Notes: generated from the sequence alone by a model not told the origin. Positions 40,901 to 48,409 are shown, counted from the stretch's first letter. The stretch: 64,000 nt of DNA from Tubiluchus corallicola (GCA_030141605.1 JAQGDQ010000475.1:72001-136000), one strand, 5' to 3'. Made by a program: numbers and translations.

Positions 40901-43670
40901 TTGTTGTTGCAAAGGTTTCCCACCTTGCTTATAAACGTCAGCTGTCAGGAACATAGAGACTATACATTCACAACTCTTTCGATACAAAACACACGGGCAC
41001 TTGTTGTTGCAAAGGTTTCCCACCTTGCTCATAAACGTCAGCTGTCAGGAACATAGAGACTATACATTCACCACTCTTTCGATACAAAACACACAGGTAC
41101 TTGTTGTTGCAAAGGTTTCCCACCTTGCTTATAAACGTCAGCTGTCAGGAACATAGAGACTACACATTCACCACTCTTTCGATACAAAACACACAGGTAC
41201 TTGTTGTTGCAAAGGTTTCCCGCCTTGCTTATAAACGTCAGCTGTCAGGAACATAGAGACTATACATTCACCACTCTTTCGATACAAAACACACAGGTAC
41301 TTATTATCGCAAAGGTTTCCCACCTTGCTTATAAATGTCGGCTGTCAGGAACATAGAGACTATACATTCACCACTCGTTTGATACAAAACACACAGGTAC
41401 TTGTTGTTGCAAAGGTTTCCCACCTTGCTTATAAACGTCAGCTGTCAGGAACATAGAGACTATACATTCACCACTCTTTCGATACAAAACACACGGGTAC
41501 TTGTTGTTGCAAAGGTTTCCCACCTTGCTTATAAACGTCAGCTGTCAGGAACATAGAGACTATACATTCACCACTCGTTTGATACAAAACACATAGGTAC
41601 TTGTCGTCGCAAAGGTTTTCCACCTTGCTCATTTGTTTTATGAGCAGATGCGCTGGCATAGTAGTGTCTAGTTTTTTTTACTGATTCAGTGTTGTGTTTA
41701 CATGTCTTGAGGGCAGTTTTCATTCGTTTCTGAAGTCTGCCTGCCCAGTGTCTACAATAGAGGTAATGGGCATATGATGAGGACGATGAGTTGATCAGAA
41801 ATTGAAATGCAATGTCTACTGTATTATTAATGCTTTTATAAATGCATTTTTATTGCCTCTTCCAATTCGCACGTTTTCACAGATAAGCAGCTTCGAGGAA
41901 AAATTGAATTTTATACGTACTTGTTTGCACATATATTTGTTTGCACATATAAATGTTTGGAACTTTTTAGTAGTTGTTCTATGTAGTATGACTTTTGCTG
42001 GTTTACTAGCACTATGAATGGTTTTACTCGTATGCAGGTACTGTTATTAGTTTAGTAGCACTATATATGGCTCTGCTCGTGTGCAGGTAATGTTACTAGT
42101 TTACTAGCACTATTATATCTTTGCTCGTGTGCAGGCACTATTACTAGTTTACTAGTACTTGAATGATTTTGCTCGTGTGCAGGTACTATTACTAGTTTAC
42201 TAGTACTTGAATGGTTTTGCTCGTGTGCAGGTACTATTACTAGTTTACTAGTACTTGAATGGTTTTGCTCGTGTGCAGGTACTATTACTAGTTTACTAGT
42301 ACTTGAATGGTTTTGCTCGTGTGCAGGTACTATTACTAGTTTACTAGTCCTTGAATGGTTTTGCTCGTGTGCAGGTACTATTACTAGTTTACTAGTACTT
42401 GAATGGATTTGCTCGTGTGCAGGTAGTTTTTCCACCTCTTTTGGCTTATTTCGTCTCTCTTTTACAGACGGAGGAATCTAGAGAGGTGACACATTGTCAG
42501 TTCACGAGTTGGCCGGACTACGGAGTTCCACACTCCGCTGCAGCAATGCTCGATTTCCTCTTCCGTGTGCGCGAGATTCAAGCATCGCGGATGCAGTCGC
42601 TAGGCACAAAGTGGAAAGGACACGAATTGGGACCACCCATTTTGGTACATTGTAGCGCCGGCATCGGAAGAACAGGTATTTGCTGCGCTGATTGTTCGTT
42701 GTGCAAATTAGTGTGAAAAGCGTAATAAATTACCCCCAGACCGGTTTTTTGCATTTTACCCTTTTACCATACGCATCCCAGTAAACCTTTTCTATGACTT
42801 TTTCTAAATATGTTTTGTGCACAAAATACTTTCAGTTATTTATTTTAGGCGCATTGCCTCTCCACGAAATAAAAGTGAAAATGCAATATGTCGACTTTTT
42901 AAAATTGTCGAAACTTTACTTCGCTTGTCTATACATTATACGGGCGATGTATCTGATAAAACAAAATGTCTGTTACTCAAATTACTCTACCTAAAAGAAG
43001 AAAGTAGTAGACAATAAATTCAAAATAACAATGATTTTTGCACACGCGCTAGCAAAGTCGGTTGTCTACAGTTATTCCAGCATAGATAAGGGAACGTAAC
43101 TAAGTGAATTTAAATTTCGTATTACTAGTAAGTCACGTGTCTTTAAGCAGAGGTATAATGTATCCTATGGTGGTCAGCATAACCACAAATTATGCTGTTG
43201 CTGTTTACTAATGAAACACGTTTATCAAAAGTAATTTATGAATTATGGTGGGGGTAATTTTTTACCCCCCGGTTACCAAAATCGGATGTAAAAAATCGTG
43301 ACCCTATAAGGGTTAACAGATGAAACCTGGCTAGTGTTTTTTAGAAGTTGATAGAAAAGTAAATGTAATCATCGACATTATCGGTCACTTTCTGACCATT
43401 TGGTCATTTTCAGTTTTGGTCAGCTCATCTGCTTATTTTTCAGGAACGTTCTGCACGCTGGACATCTCCTTGGCTCAGCTAGCCGACGTCGGAACGGTGA
43501 ATGTGGAGTGCACGGTTCAGCGGATCCGCTCCCAGCGCGCCTACAGCATCCAGATGCCCGATCAGTACGTCTTCTGTCACCTAGCGGTCATCGAGTACGC
43601 CCTCAACGAAGGTCTTCTGGACGACGTCGACCTGACCGGCTTCGACGACAGCGACGACGACAGCGACTGA
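21825..43670 (+). CDS. PTPN9: PTPN9/MEG2-type protein tyrosine phosphatase with Sec14 domain
   Basis: PTPN9 is a non-receptor tyrosine phosphatase whose N-terminal CRAL-TRIO domain binds phosphoinositides and targets it to vesicle membranes. Exons: 21825-21857, 22491-22634, 27136-27225, 29036-29160, 31482-31587, 32649-32759, 34085-34665, 35500-35660, 38128-38206, 40246-40396, 42468-42675, 43444-43670. All phases agree; 671 residues (human about 593). Residues 1-60 are the CRAL-TRIO N helix region ([20 protein letters not shown]), about 60-230 the lipid-binding part ([22 protein letters not shown]). About 240-350 is a Ser/Asp/Glu-rich linker longer than usual. The phosphatase domain has [20 protein letters not shown], the WPD loop (SWPDYGVP, Asp544) and the signature [11 protein letters not shown] (Cys589, Arg595). 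The C-terminal tail is acidic. The gene shares its promoter side with UBE2R. One exon's 3' end has become a 13-copy tandem array. Confidence 0.97.
21858..22490. other. PTPN9 intron 1
   Basis: Unique AT-rich intron; no repeats or exons recognised. Confidence 0.6.
22491..22634 (+). CDS. PTPN9: PTPN9 exon 2 (CRAL-TRIO N-terminal helices)
   Basis: 48 codons, phase 0 to 0, acceptor tatatttag, donor gtaaga. It contains [20 protein letters not shown], close to the human SWNVAVKFLMARKFDVLRAI. Confidence 0.97.
22676..22797. repeat. (GA)n-rich tract
   Basis: Purine tract of GAGA with interruptions, starting about 40 bp after PTPN9 exon 2. Confidence 0.97.
22927..23225. repeat. 74-bp array, 4 copies
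   Basis: Units start acatttacagtaagaattga at 22927, 23001, 23075 and 23149, exactly 74 bp apart. Each carries acaGTAAGA, which resembles a strong 5' splice site. Just upstream (22856-22935) is an open stretch preceded by ttattgtag, but its 80-nt length would break the PTPN9 frame. Confidence 0.94.
23226..24581. other. PTPN9 intron 2, middle
   Basis: No exon recognised with confidence. Around 24060-24190 there are degenerate cgaat-rich stretches that recall the subterminal sequence of MITE family D. The remainder appears unique. Confidence 0.5.
24582..24632 (+). other. Candidate 17-codon cassette exon in PTPN9
   Basis: Acceptor tgtttcacag and donor gtaaat bracket 51 bp that is open and in phase 0 with both neighbouring exons; it would add [17 protein letters not shown] between exons 2 and 3. 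No vertebrate PTPN9 counterpart is known to me. GGVLGPVLY also resembles a LINE reverse-transcriptase motif, so it may be a chance remnant. Confidence 0.25.
24633..25194. other. PTPN9 intron, unclassified
   Basis: Contains an open stretch near 24782-24970 without recognisable domain. No supported gene. Confidence 0.5.
25195..25750 (-). mobile_element. Non-LTR retrotransposon family A, second 3' fragment
   Basis: The minus strand encodes [20 protein letters not shown] and [19 protein letters not shown], matching the copies at 15416-16129 and 49612-49890. The tail is at 25195-25260 (atcatcatctaatgaatcg, tgattctgttcacctc). It is 5'-truncated, with a frame break near 25560. Confidence 0.88.
25751..27135. 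other. PTPN9 intron with two small arrays
   Basis: Three 48-bp units (cagacaaattaaagggaaag) lie at about 26085-26225. At 26485-26740 there is a GGAGTCGGAGT-rich array with units of about 70 bp. A (TTA)n stretch follows near 27020. No exon was seen. Confidence 0.75.
27136..27225 (+). CDS. PTPN9: PTPN9 exon 3
   Basis: 30 codons, phase 0 to 0, acceptor tttccag, donor gtaaac. It encodes [17 protein letters not shown]; human has HEEPLRSEILSGKFTIL. Confidence 0.97.
27313..27771 (+). mobile_element. MITE family A, full copy with TTAA
   Basis: Begins TTAAAGGACAAGAAAA and ends TTTTCTTATCCTTTAA, so inverted repeats of about 12 bp sit inside TTAA duplications. Other copies start at 3954, 4239, 16692 and 52201. 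No coding region. TTAA targets suggest piggyBac-type mobilisation. Confidence 0.87.
27772..28479. other. PTPN9 intron, unclassified
   Basis: Unique-looking AT-rich intron. A ttttcctttaaaac motif near 28141 recalls the ends of MITE families B and G but has no clear partner. Confidence 0.5.
28480..28785 (-). mobile_element. MITE family G, inverted copy
   Basis: The right end reads atcatcccgtcttcctttaa; the left part (gtaaatttgaaatttgaatt, cttaaaacttgcctaatttt) is the reverse complement of 7840-7880. It contains a plus-strand open stretch with no domain. Confidence 0.7.
29036..29160 (+). CDS. PTPN9: PTPN9 exon 4 (CRAL-TRIO)
   Basis: 41 codons plus 2 bases, acceptor tattttag, donor gtaggt. It encodes [20 protein letters not shown] and [13 protein letters not shown], aligning with human DPTGASIALFTARLHHP. 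Confidence 0.96.
29193..29400. repeat. (GA)n-rich tract
   Basis: About 200 bp of GAGA with GGGG interruptions and two aaggatggagggagag units, beginning 33 bp after PTPN9 exon 4. Confidence 0.97.
29846..30390 (-). mobile_element. MITE family B, copy 2 (inverted)
   Basis: TTAA at both ends; termini aggaaaaccggatggccg and aatcatccggtttttct. The interior is the reverse complement of 11340-11873 (shared aatcaaagcttagattaaat, tttttgccacattcg). A third, solo end (gaaaaccggatgattgtgta) is at about 50037. Confidence 0.85.
30573..31025 (+). mobile_element. Tigger/pogo-like MITE, long copy
   Basis: Ends CAGTGTTCCCTCGCTACTTC and gtgagggaacactg; TA follows the right end. Its interior holds sequence absent from the other copies, with a different gcacgattggttgattaatg neighbourhood, and near 30920 an ATGCCACCCAAGCATGTAAG, reading MPPKH then a splice-donor-like GTAAG. 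That looks like the start of a transposase gene left by internal deletion. Confidence 0.85.
31125..31447 (+). mobile_element. tRNA-derived SINE with TTA/TTG tail
   Basis: The tRNA-like head has a box A-like tctagtagtaatgcgtctg and a clear box B (gtgagttcgaatcag) 30-odd bases later. A body (taccgaagactttag, ctgttgccctgcttgacgc) follows and the element ends in taaataaagattattatt with a (TTG)n(TTA)n tail. It ends 35 bp before PTPN9 exon 5. Confidence 0.82.
31482..31587 (+). CDS. PTPN9: PTPN9 exon 5 (CRAL-TRIO)
   Basis: Acceptor ttcttttag, donor gtaagg. It encodes [19 protein letters not shown], matching human [19 protein letters not shown], then [14 protein letters not shown]. Confidence 0.98.
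31826..32286 (+). mobile_element. hAT-type MITE CAGGGGTGTGC
   Basis: Ends CAGGGGGTGTGCAAATTGCG and TAATTTACACACCCCTG, flanked by CTTTAATG (31818-31825) and CTCTAATG (32287-32294), an 8-bp duplication with one change. Internal gtggcccgcaggaattgcgg is shared by this element type in many animals. Noncoding. Confidence 0.9.
32295..32648. other. PTPN9 intron 5 remainder
   Basis: Unique AT-rich intron; nothing recognised. Confidence 0.6.
32649..32759 (+). CDS. PTPN9: PTPN9 exon 6 (CRAL-TRIO end)
   Basis: 37 codons, phase 0 to 0, acceptor gtttgtag, donor gtaagt. [20 protein letters not shown] aligns with human [18 protein letters not shown]. Confidence 0.97.
32795..33330. repeat. 134-bp minisatellite, about 4 copies
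   Basis: Units carry tacagtagtaatgggacaaa at 32801, 32935, 33069 and 33203, exactly 134 bp apart, plus ggtcggtttgatttggtccg. It starts about 35 bp after PTPN9 exon 6. Confidence 0.95.
33331..33779. other. PTPN9 intron 6, middle
   Basis: Holds a stretch rich in ttcggt/accgaa motifs (33495-33660) with short inverted repeats. It could be a decayed terminal-repeat element; I cannot class it. Confidence 0.45.
33780..34040. repeat. (ACTT)n and (GACT)n tetranucleotide array
   Basis: Blocks of cttactta and gactgactgactg alternate for about 260 bp, ending 45 bp before PTPN9 exon 7. Confidence 0.97.
34085..34665 (+). CDS. PTPN9: PTPN9 exon 7 (Sec14/PTP linker, enlarged)
   Basis: 193 codons plus 2 bases, the largest exon; acceptor taattccag, donor gtacgt. 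The start ([13 protein letters not shown]) is the end of the CRAL-TRIO domain. Codons from about 34290 to 34530 encode a Ser/Asp/Glu/Thr-rich linker ([19 protein letters not shown]) with GC far above its surroundings. The last part ([20 protein letters not shown]) aligns with human TIQELVDYVNARQKQGIYEE before the phosphatase domain. Confidence 0.96.
34692..35187. mobile_element. MITE TAAGCCTTTTCACA
   Basis: Inverted ends TAAGCCTTTTCACACTTTCG and ctgtgaaaaggctta. A second inverted pair, taggtcaaaggttaagtgt near the left and cacacttaacctttgacct near the right, lies inside. A segment of about 110 bp is directly duplicated on the left side. Noncoding; class unknown. Confidence 0.8.
35188..35499. 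other. PTPN9 intron 7 remainder
   Basis: Unique intron; nothing recognised. Confidence 0.55.
35500..35660 (+). CDS. PTPN9: PTPN9 exon 8 (phosphatase domain start)
   Basis: Acceptor actttcag, donor gtaaca. It encodes [20 protein letters not shown], the KNRY motif of classical PTPs, then [20 protein letters not shown], the substrate-recognition and NXXY-type region. Confidence 0.97.
35710..36213 (+). mobile_element. hAT-like MITE CAGGGATGAG, copy 2
   Basis: Begins cagggatgagaattttccgt only 50 bp after PTPN9 exon 8 and ends tctcattctcatccctg. Imperfect flank repeat (ctttag / ttttag). Interior matches 38393-38918 and inverted 8939-9440. Confidence 0.88.
36456..36918 (+). mobile_element. PiggyBac-type MITE, copy 1
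   Basis: TTAA flanks termini CCCTTTTAGTCCCAAATT and tatgaaaggg. TTAA followed by CCC is the piggyBac pattern. The interior (ttggcttggtacttttgttc, agcctgtatcccacgg) is about 90 percent like 58952-59376 by eye. Confidence 0.88.
36919..38127. other. PTPN9 intron 8 remainder with microsatellite
   Basis: Mostly unique. A (GT)n with GC and AT interruptions followed by (TA)n occupies about 37876-37990. No exon before 38128. Confidence 0.7.
38128..38206 (+). CDS. PTPN9: PTPN9 exon 9
   Basis: Acceptor tttgtag, donor gtaagg. It encodes [20 protein letters not shown], the FWxMVWE motif of classical PTPs. Confidence 0.98.
38393..38918 (+). mobile_element. hAT-like MITE CAGGGATGAG, copy 3
   Basis: Ends cagggatgagaattttccgt and gtcattctcatccctg; flanks atttgtt / ttttgtt suggest the target duplication. 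Close copy of 35710-36213. Confidence 0.88.
38937..39290 (+). mobile_element. hAT-like MITE family D, copy 2
   Basis: Starts gggggagcatcgaacc and has ttcgattcgaattcgctttc at its other end. Inverse of 19302-19666; it lies within 20 bp of the preceding MITE. Confidence 0.75.
39440..40140 (-). repeat. Dispersed repeat family E, longest copy (inverted)
   Basis: The right part (ctctcgaaaggagatatata, gacgtcatccattatactct, ccttataactttaattcag) is the reverse complement of 44365-44720 and 3425-3760. The left part (39456-39710) is richer in GC and unique to this copy in the window; it may be extra element sequence. Open frames here have no recognisable domain. Confidence 0.7.
40246..40396 (+). CDS. 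PTPN9: PTPN9 exon 10 (3' end amplified downstream)
   Basis: Acceptor tttcttcag; 50 codons after the split Arg; donor CAG|GTACTT. It encodes [20 protein letters not shown], matching human GRRKCGQYWPLE, and ends [16 protein letters not shown]. The last 63 bp and the first 37 bp of the intron form the unit of a 13-copy array, so any of several later donors could also be used. Confidence 0.93.
40334..41633 (+). repeat. 100-bp exon-intron minisatellite, 13 copies
   Basis: Unit starts aacgtcagctgtcaggaaca at 40334, 40434 and so on to 41534, always exactly 100 bp apart, without one indel. Each unit holds the exon tail (gactatacattcaccactct, cgatacaaaacacacag), the donor, and 37 bp of intron (gtacttgttgttgcaaaggt). 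By eye, six units keep CAG|GTACTT, three have CGG|GT, one TGG|GT, one TAG|GT, and two have GC instead of GT. Within each unit gctgtcag could act as an acceptor, which would define an in-frame 48-nt exon. Confidence 0.98.
41634..42029. other. PTPN9 intron 10, between arrays
   Basis: Unique sequence separating two tandem arrays; no exon seen. Confidence 0.6.
42030..42425 (+). repeat. 48-bp array with acceptor/donor-like motif, 9 copies
   Basis: Unit about 48 bp: gttttgctcgtgtgcaggta ... ctattactagtttactag. CAG falls at 42035, 42084, 42132, 42180, 42228, 42276, 42324, 42372 and 42420; eight of nine are CAG|GT. The last unit is 42 bp before the acceptor of PTPN9 exon 11. Confidence 0.96.
42468..42675 (+). 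CDS. PTPN9: PTPN9 exon 11 (WPD loop and catalytic cysteine)
   Basis: Acceptor ctcttttacag, donor gtattt. It encodes [20 protein letters not shown] and, at the end, [15 protein letters not shown], with catalytic Asp544 and Cys589 and phosphate-binding Arg595. Confidence 0.98.
42676..43443. other. PTPN9 intron 11
   Basis: Contains an inverted pair, taaattacccccagaccggt near 42729 and ggtgggggtaattttttacc near 43244, followed by ccctataagggttaac. This may be the edges of a decayed MITE. No exon. Confidence 0.5.
43444..43670 (+). CDS. PTPN9: PTPN9 exon 12 (last coding exon)
   Basis: Acceptor tatttttcag; ends TGA at 43668-43670. It encodes [20 protein letters not shown] and the Q-loop segment [16 protein letters not shown], then an acidic tail ending DDSDDDSD that human PTPN9 lacks. 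GC content is much higher than the flanking intron. Confidence 0.97.
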
Positions 43671-44364
43671 TATTTGCTCAGTCTTTTGTAGTTTTTATCC
43701 ACGGTCATTCGAGGCGGTCACCGTTGGTGTCCGAGTTCGGTACCGCTGGACGTTATTAGTTAATCGAAGAGAGACAGATGAATGTCCTCCTGCCGAGACA
43801 AAGAGGCAGACATAGAGAAAATTTTGACTATTCTCGTTTGTACGTTGTTTACGAAAGTCGATGTTCTTCGTGTACAGAGAAATGGTGTACTTCTTAACTT
43901 TAATAGACACTTTTATGCACCTCCCGGTACGGAGGTGGAATTACGGACAGACATTTGTGTTGCGCTAAGATAGTATTAAGCTACTCTCCCGTTCCCACAC
44001 GTGCTAATATAATCGTCTTCCGTCAACACCTGTCTAATTGCTCCATTAGTGCACCCGAGGATTTTTCCCTTAGCTCCAGCATCTCAACATTCTCTTAGCC
44101 GGAAGAGCTTGAGTCGGGTGATTACGTTGCTCGTTTGTCGAGACGATGAGCTTCCAAAAGACGCGGCAGTTCTTACAGCTCAACCTTTGCGCGATTTTTT
44201 CAGCGTCGTTCGGCGGCGGAGAGGCGGAAGCGCTTTTTTAAAATCCGTTTTAATCTCGTCAATTAGAAACTGCGGCGATGCACTCGCTGAGAAAGTTCTG
44301 CTGATGACGTTGAGTTTTTCTTGATACGGTGAATTCGGCGGTTGTGCGGATTATGCAATCATTC
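43671..44364. other. PTPN9 3' untranslated region and flank
   Basis: No further coding exon recognised. The first several hundred bases are moderately GC-rich and carry open stretches without domain similarity. I did not find a clear AATAAA. Confidence 0.55.
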
Positions 44365-44720
44365 ATCACTAGCAAAGGCCCCGCAAAAAATTTTATGTAT
44401 AAATTCACTTATAATCAAAAATATGCGAACATCAGCTTTTACTGAATTAAAGTTATAAGGTTATAGGCAGAGTATAATGGATGACGTCAGAACAATGGCT
44501 TTGCCAAGCGAAAATTGCCAAAAATAGAACATCCAATTAACTGCTCGCTACTCCTCTTGGTAGACGTGTAGTAAAATATAACCTACATCATCGTGCAGCC
44601 CTGTTCCTCCTCTTTCTAAAGAGCCATATATCTCCTTTCGAGAGTCCCACCGGGCGCCGCTAGAATGGTTCTTCTGCAGGCTGGTTAACCAAAATTTCGA
44701 AAAAATCGCGAGTTGGGTCC
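44365..44720 (+). repeat. Dispersed repeat family E, copy 3
   Basis: Starts cactagcaaaggccccgcaa and shares aagttataaggttatagg, gtataatggatgacgtcaga and atatctcctttcgagagtc with the other two copies. Confidence 0.82.
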
Positions 44721-45629
44721 GGGAAAACGTCAGTGGAAAATCTATTACAAAATCGCTATTAATAGCTCATGACTAACTCATGAATAGCGTGTATGTTAAA
44801 GGTAGTAATTTGGCAGATGAACAATTTATCTTCAGATTACTACACAATTTTTACTTTTCGTCGTAGGTTTGTTTTAGGGTTCATCTCTACTTACGGCCAA
44901 ATCCTCTTGAATCGTGCGTGTGTCACATCCGTTTAACTGCAGTTGCCTAACTTTTTACGAAGCCATTTGACCTCTAACGTTGCCAAACGTCCAGCATGTG
45001 GCTTCCAACGCCCAGCGTCGAGCATCGACGGGGTAGCAAACTTGGCGTCTGGCTCTCAGTTTGTGTCTGACGTCTTGCATCTTGGTCTCCAGCATCTTGG
45101 ATTCGCTGGGGCATAAAAGCTTCCGCTATCCAATGTCTAAACAGTAAAACAAAATGGACGATGACGCTAGGCGCCATACGCTCAAAAACAAAAGAAGAAC
45201 TTTCGTATCCCGCTGCCATAGTCTTTAGTTTCATCGCCCCGTTGACAATACATATGTTCTTTATCACTTCAAAACACCGGACTCTACCGTATGATTGGCA
45301 TTCCCGTTATTAAATTCAACCGTGAATTATTGTCATTCATTACAGTTTTTGGATGTCTCTAGCCCCCCCTTACCCCTACCACTCCCCCCCCCCCCGCCGA
45401 TTCCACCTGGTGTGAGGTCAGAACTTGTGATGTCGTCGCATAATTGAGCGCAGTACCGTAATAACGACTTGAGTTGCAGCGTTTTCGTCGTCTGTTTTAG
45501 CGTAAGGTTAACTATAGTAATATATTACACGTGATATGCGAAAGAGAATTTGTATATATAGTGATGTCGTCAGTGGTTCTAGTAATTTATTATCTAGAAG
45601 TTATTGATTTTTTGTCACACTGGAAATAT
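44721..45629. other. Intergenic spacer
   Basis: No gene found. The segment at 44990-45120 contains several tccagcatcttgg / ccagcgtcgagcatcg motifs, giving a short imperfect repeat. A C-run lies at about 45385. Confidence 0.5.
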
Positions 45630-45725
45630 GTGTAGGTAATAATAATAATAATAATGATGATAATAATCATAATAATAATAACAACAACAGCTGTAATAAT
45701 AATAATAACAACAACAACAACAACA

Positions 45726-45783
<58 letters not shown>

Positions 45784-45915
45784 ATAATAATAATAATAAT
45801 AAACAACAACAACTACTGCTTCTGCTACTACTACTACTACTACTTCTACTACTGTTGTTGTTGTTATTATTGTTATTATTATTTTTATCATTATTATTAT
45901 TATTATTATATTAAT
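45630..45915. repeat. Trinucleotide microsatellite (AAT/CAA/CTA)n
   Basis: Successive blocks of aataat, caacaa, ctactacta, then ttgttg and ttatta. The repeat is partly self-complementary between its ends. Confidence 0.98.
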
Positions 45916-46440
45916 ATTAATAAGATGTACGGCGATAAAGTATTATTAGAAGTTCAGTTTTATTAAGAATATTATTAATAATAATGCATAAAATGAATGT
46001 TATTATTTATTTTCAGTAGAGCCTGCTTACATTACTAGTAGTTCTTTTGAGATCTTATTTGCCTGTTATTTATCATTGCTTAACTGTTTTTATCCAAACA
46101 ATGCAGATAATGTTGTTTTTTCTCACCTGTGCAAAGTACCAAAATAGGTATTATAGCTAGTTGATCATGTGGCTGGATGTTTTTAAAAATCTCGCAAGTT
46201 AAGCATAATTTATTAAGCAGCCCGAATGGATGGGTGGCTTTCCAGTGTTGTCTCTTCGCACAGGTATCTGCTGATATTTATGGGATATAACCGAGAATCT
46301 TCGTTCAATATGGGGTATCTTCAAAGACAACGTGGCATGTTCCGTATGAACTTTGGTGCATTTTGTCTGCGGAAATGCTCAATGCGGAATTGAGTTTACA
46401 CTACTCAATACAGAAAAAGTGCAGAATCTATTGATTAGAC
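45916..46440. other. Intergenic spacer
   Basis: AT-rich sequence; nothing recognised. Confidence 0.5.
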
Positions 46441-46804
46441 TAGGGGCGAGCATGGAACATTCAAATTCGATTCAAACGGTTTTTTTAATTCCCATTCGAT
46501 TCAAACGTAAAGTTATAGATTCCAATAGTTTAGCTGCTTGCGTCCTTTTTCACTAAAACGTTTGAAACGTCTTACAATCGTCACGATTTGGCCGCGACTT
46601 CTCTGCACAATTGTTAAACACATTGCCAGCATTTTTGTTGCGGAACAAATTCAAGTAATATGCAAGATCTTTGCAAGACCGCTTTTTATTCATGACTCGA
46701 AAACCTTTAAAACCGAATTAGGAATCCTGAAGTTTGGTTTGATTCGAGTTCGAAAGTGGCAAATTCGATTCGACTTCGCTTTCTTGTAGAGAATTCTCAC
46801 CTCT
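46441..46804 (+). mobile_element. hAT-like MITE family D, copy 3
   Basis: Starts taggggcgagcatggaacat and ends agagaattctcacctct, giving inverted AGGGGTGAG-type termini. Interior attcgattcgacttcgcttt as in the other copies. Confidence 0.78.
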
Positions 46805-47040
46805 CTTTCACGCTGCACAAGGACTTGGTACCAGTCATAGCTCATAGTTACTATGTTACTAGTAGTGTTACTAAAATTTCACCTCTATTTCACACTGCAA
46901 AAGGACTTGGTTCCAGTGATGGCTCATAGTTACTATGTTACTAGTAGTGTTACTAAAATTTCACCTCTATTTGACACTGCAAAAGGTCTTGGTTCCAGTG
47001 ATGGCTCGTAGGTACTATGTTACTAGTAGTGTTACTTCAG
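46801..47040. repeat. 82-bp array, 3 copies
   Basis: Units contain cactgcaaaaggacttggtt and gttactatgttactagtagt; starts at 46801, 46883 and 46965. The array abuts the family D MITE and includes its end, so it may have grown from the junction. Confidence 0.92.
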
Positions 47041-48409
47041 AAAAATTTTAGCCACTGTTTTAATACTGTGTGAAACGAAACAATCTTACAACTGTAAGTT
47101 TCATCGTTGTAGTTTTTGTAATTGTAATTTTAAACAAACAAACGTACGAAATCTCGTAATTAAAAAATTGATAAAATGCTAAACAAAAACAATTTTTTGT
47201 CTGCAAAAAGCCTAAATTGCCTCATTTCAAGAATATGCCGATGCACGGTTTTGAAGCACGTGAAAACTGACAACAAACTGTGTGAGCAGTACTTTTTTTA
47301 CCTAGCAGCCACACTAGCAGTGGAGCATACGGCTTGTTATCTCAGACACATGCGCATGGCCGCATGCGCACAACAGCCAAACACACCACTGTGCTGAGCA
47401 GTTAAGCAAACAGTACTACCCTCATGCGCTCTAGTTCCGTAAAGAAAGAACTAAAGAAAAAAGATTTATTATAATAAATATTATCGATAATATTGAGTGA
47501 AAATAGGGGGTGCTGCTGCACTACGGTACCTATAGACGAGCCGCCACTGCTTGGTTCATGGACATCAATCGAATCAAAAGCGAAAAATAAGAAGGAAAGT
47601 TTTTGTTTACTCTGCTTTGACAAAATTTGTGCCGTGTCACAACTGTTAATTCGAGTTTTCTCACATGGTGCCAGTGTGCGTTAGTTTGCATATGCGCATA
47701 TGTTGGAAACTCGTTTGCATGGTAAATGCTTTCATTCTCTTCCTAAACTGGTCCTTGCACTACTGGTTACAAAGCTTTGACGAATCACACGTGCATGTGC
47801 TGCCATCTGCAAACCGGAAACAGAGTTAATAGTCTGCTAGAAACTCGTTTGCAGGGTAAATGCTTTCATTCTCTTCCTAAACTGGCCCTTGCACTACTGG
47901 TTACAAAGCTTTGACGAATCACACATGCGTGTGCTGCCATCTGTAAACCGGAAACAGAGTTAATAGTCTTCTGCACTGCTTTTAGATCGAGCAACTAGTC
48001 TTTACTAGTAGGTTTAATTAGAGGGCTCTTTCTATTATTTCCTATATTTTATTCGTGTAGCATTGTTTGATGACGCGTACATCACACCTTTCTGTACATA
48101 AATTACTGAATATAATAATTATCATTATGTAAGGATATGTAATGTATCATCGTTATCATTATGTAACAATAAATCCAGCCCTTTATCATGCTACGGACCC
48201 TGTTGTAAAGTTGTACGTAATTTTAAATGTTATTATTGAGTTAATGATGACTGAGTAAGATATTAGTCCAAGTTTCGGATGTTGGTTATTGTGTCTATTG
48301 TGTATCCAAGGTGTTTTATTGTCAGTACCAAAAAAGGAATTAAAAACGTGTATATTTCTTTATATGGGAATCATCCGTTTTGACGTGTTTTTTTTATCAT
48401 TTGTTTAGC
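47041..48409. other. Intergenic spacer with one 134-bp duplication
   Basis: A segment with aaactcgtttgca and tttcattctcttcctaaact is present twice (about 47703-47835 and 47837-47970; period 134). No gene recognised in the remainder. Confidence 0.65.

Noticed and set aside
44049-44324. 91-codon open frame after PTPN9
   Set aside because: No recognisable domain and no splice context; it lies in the probable 3' untranslated region or flank.
45654-45914. Poly-Thr/Leu open frame
   Set aside because: Direct translation of a trinucleotide microsatellite.
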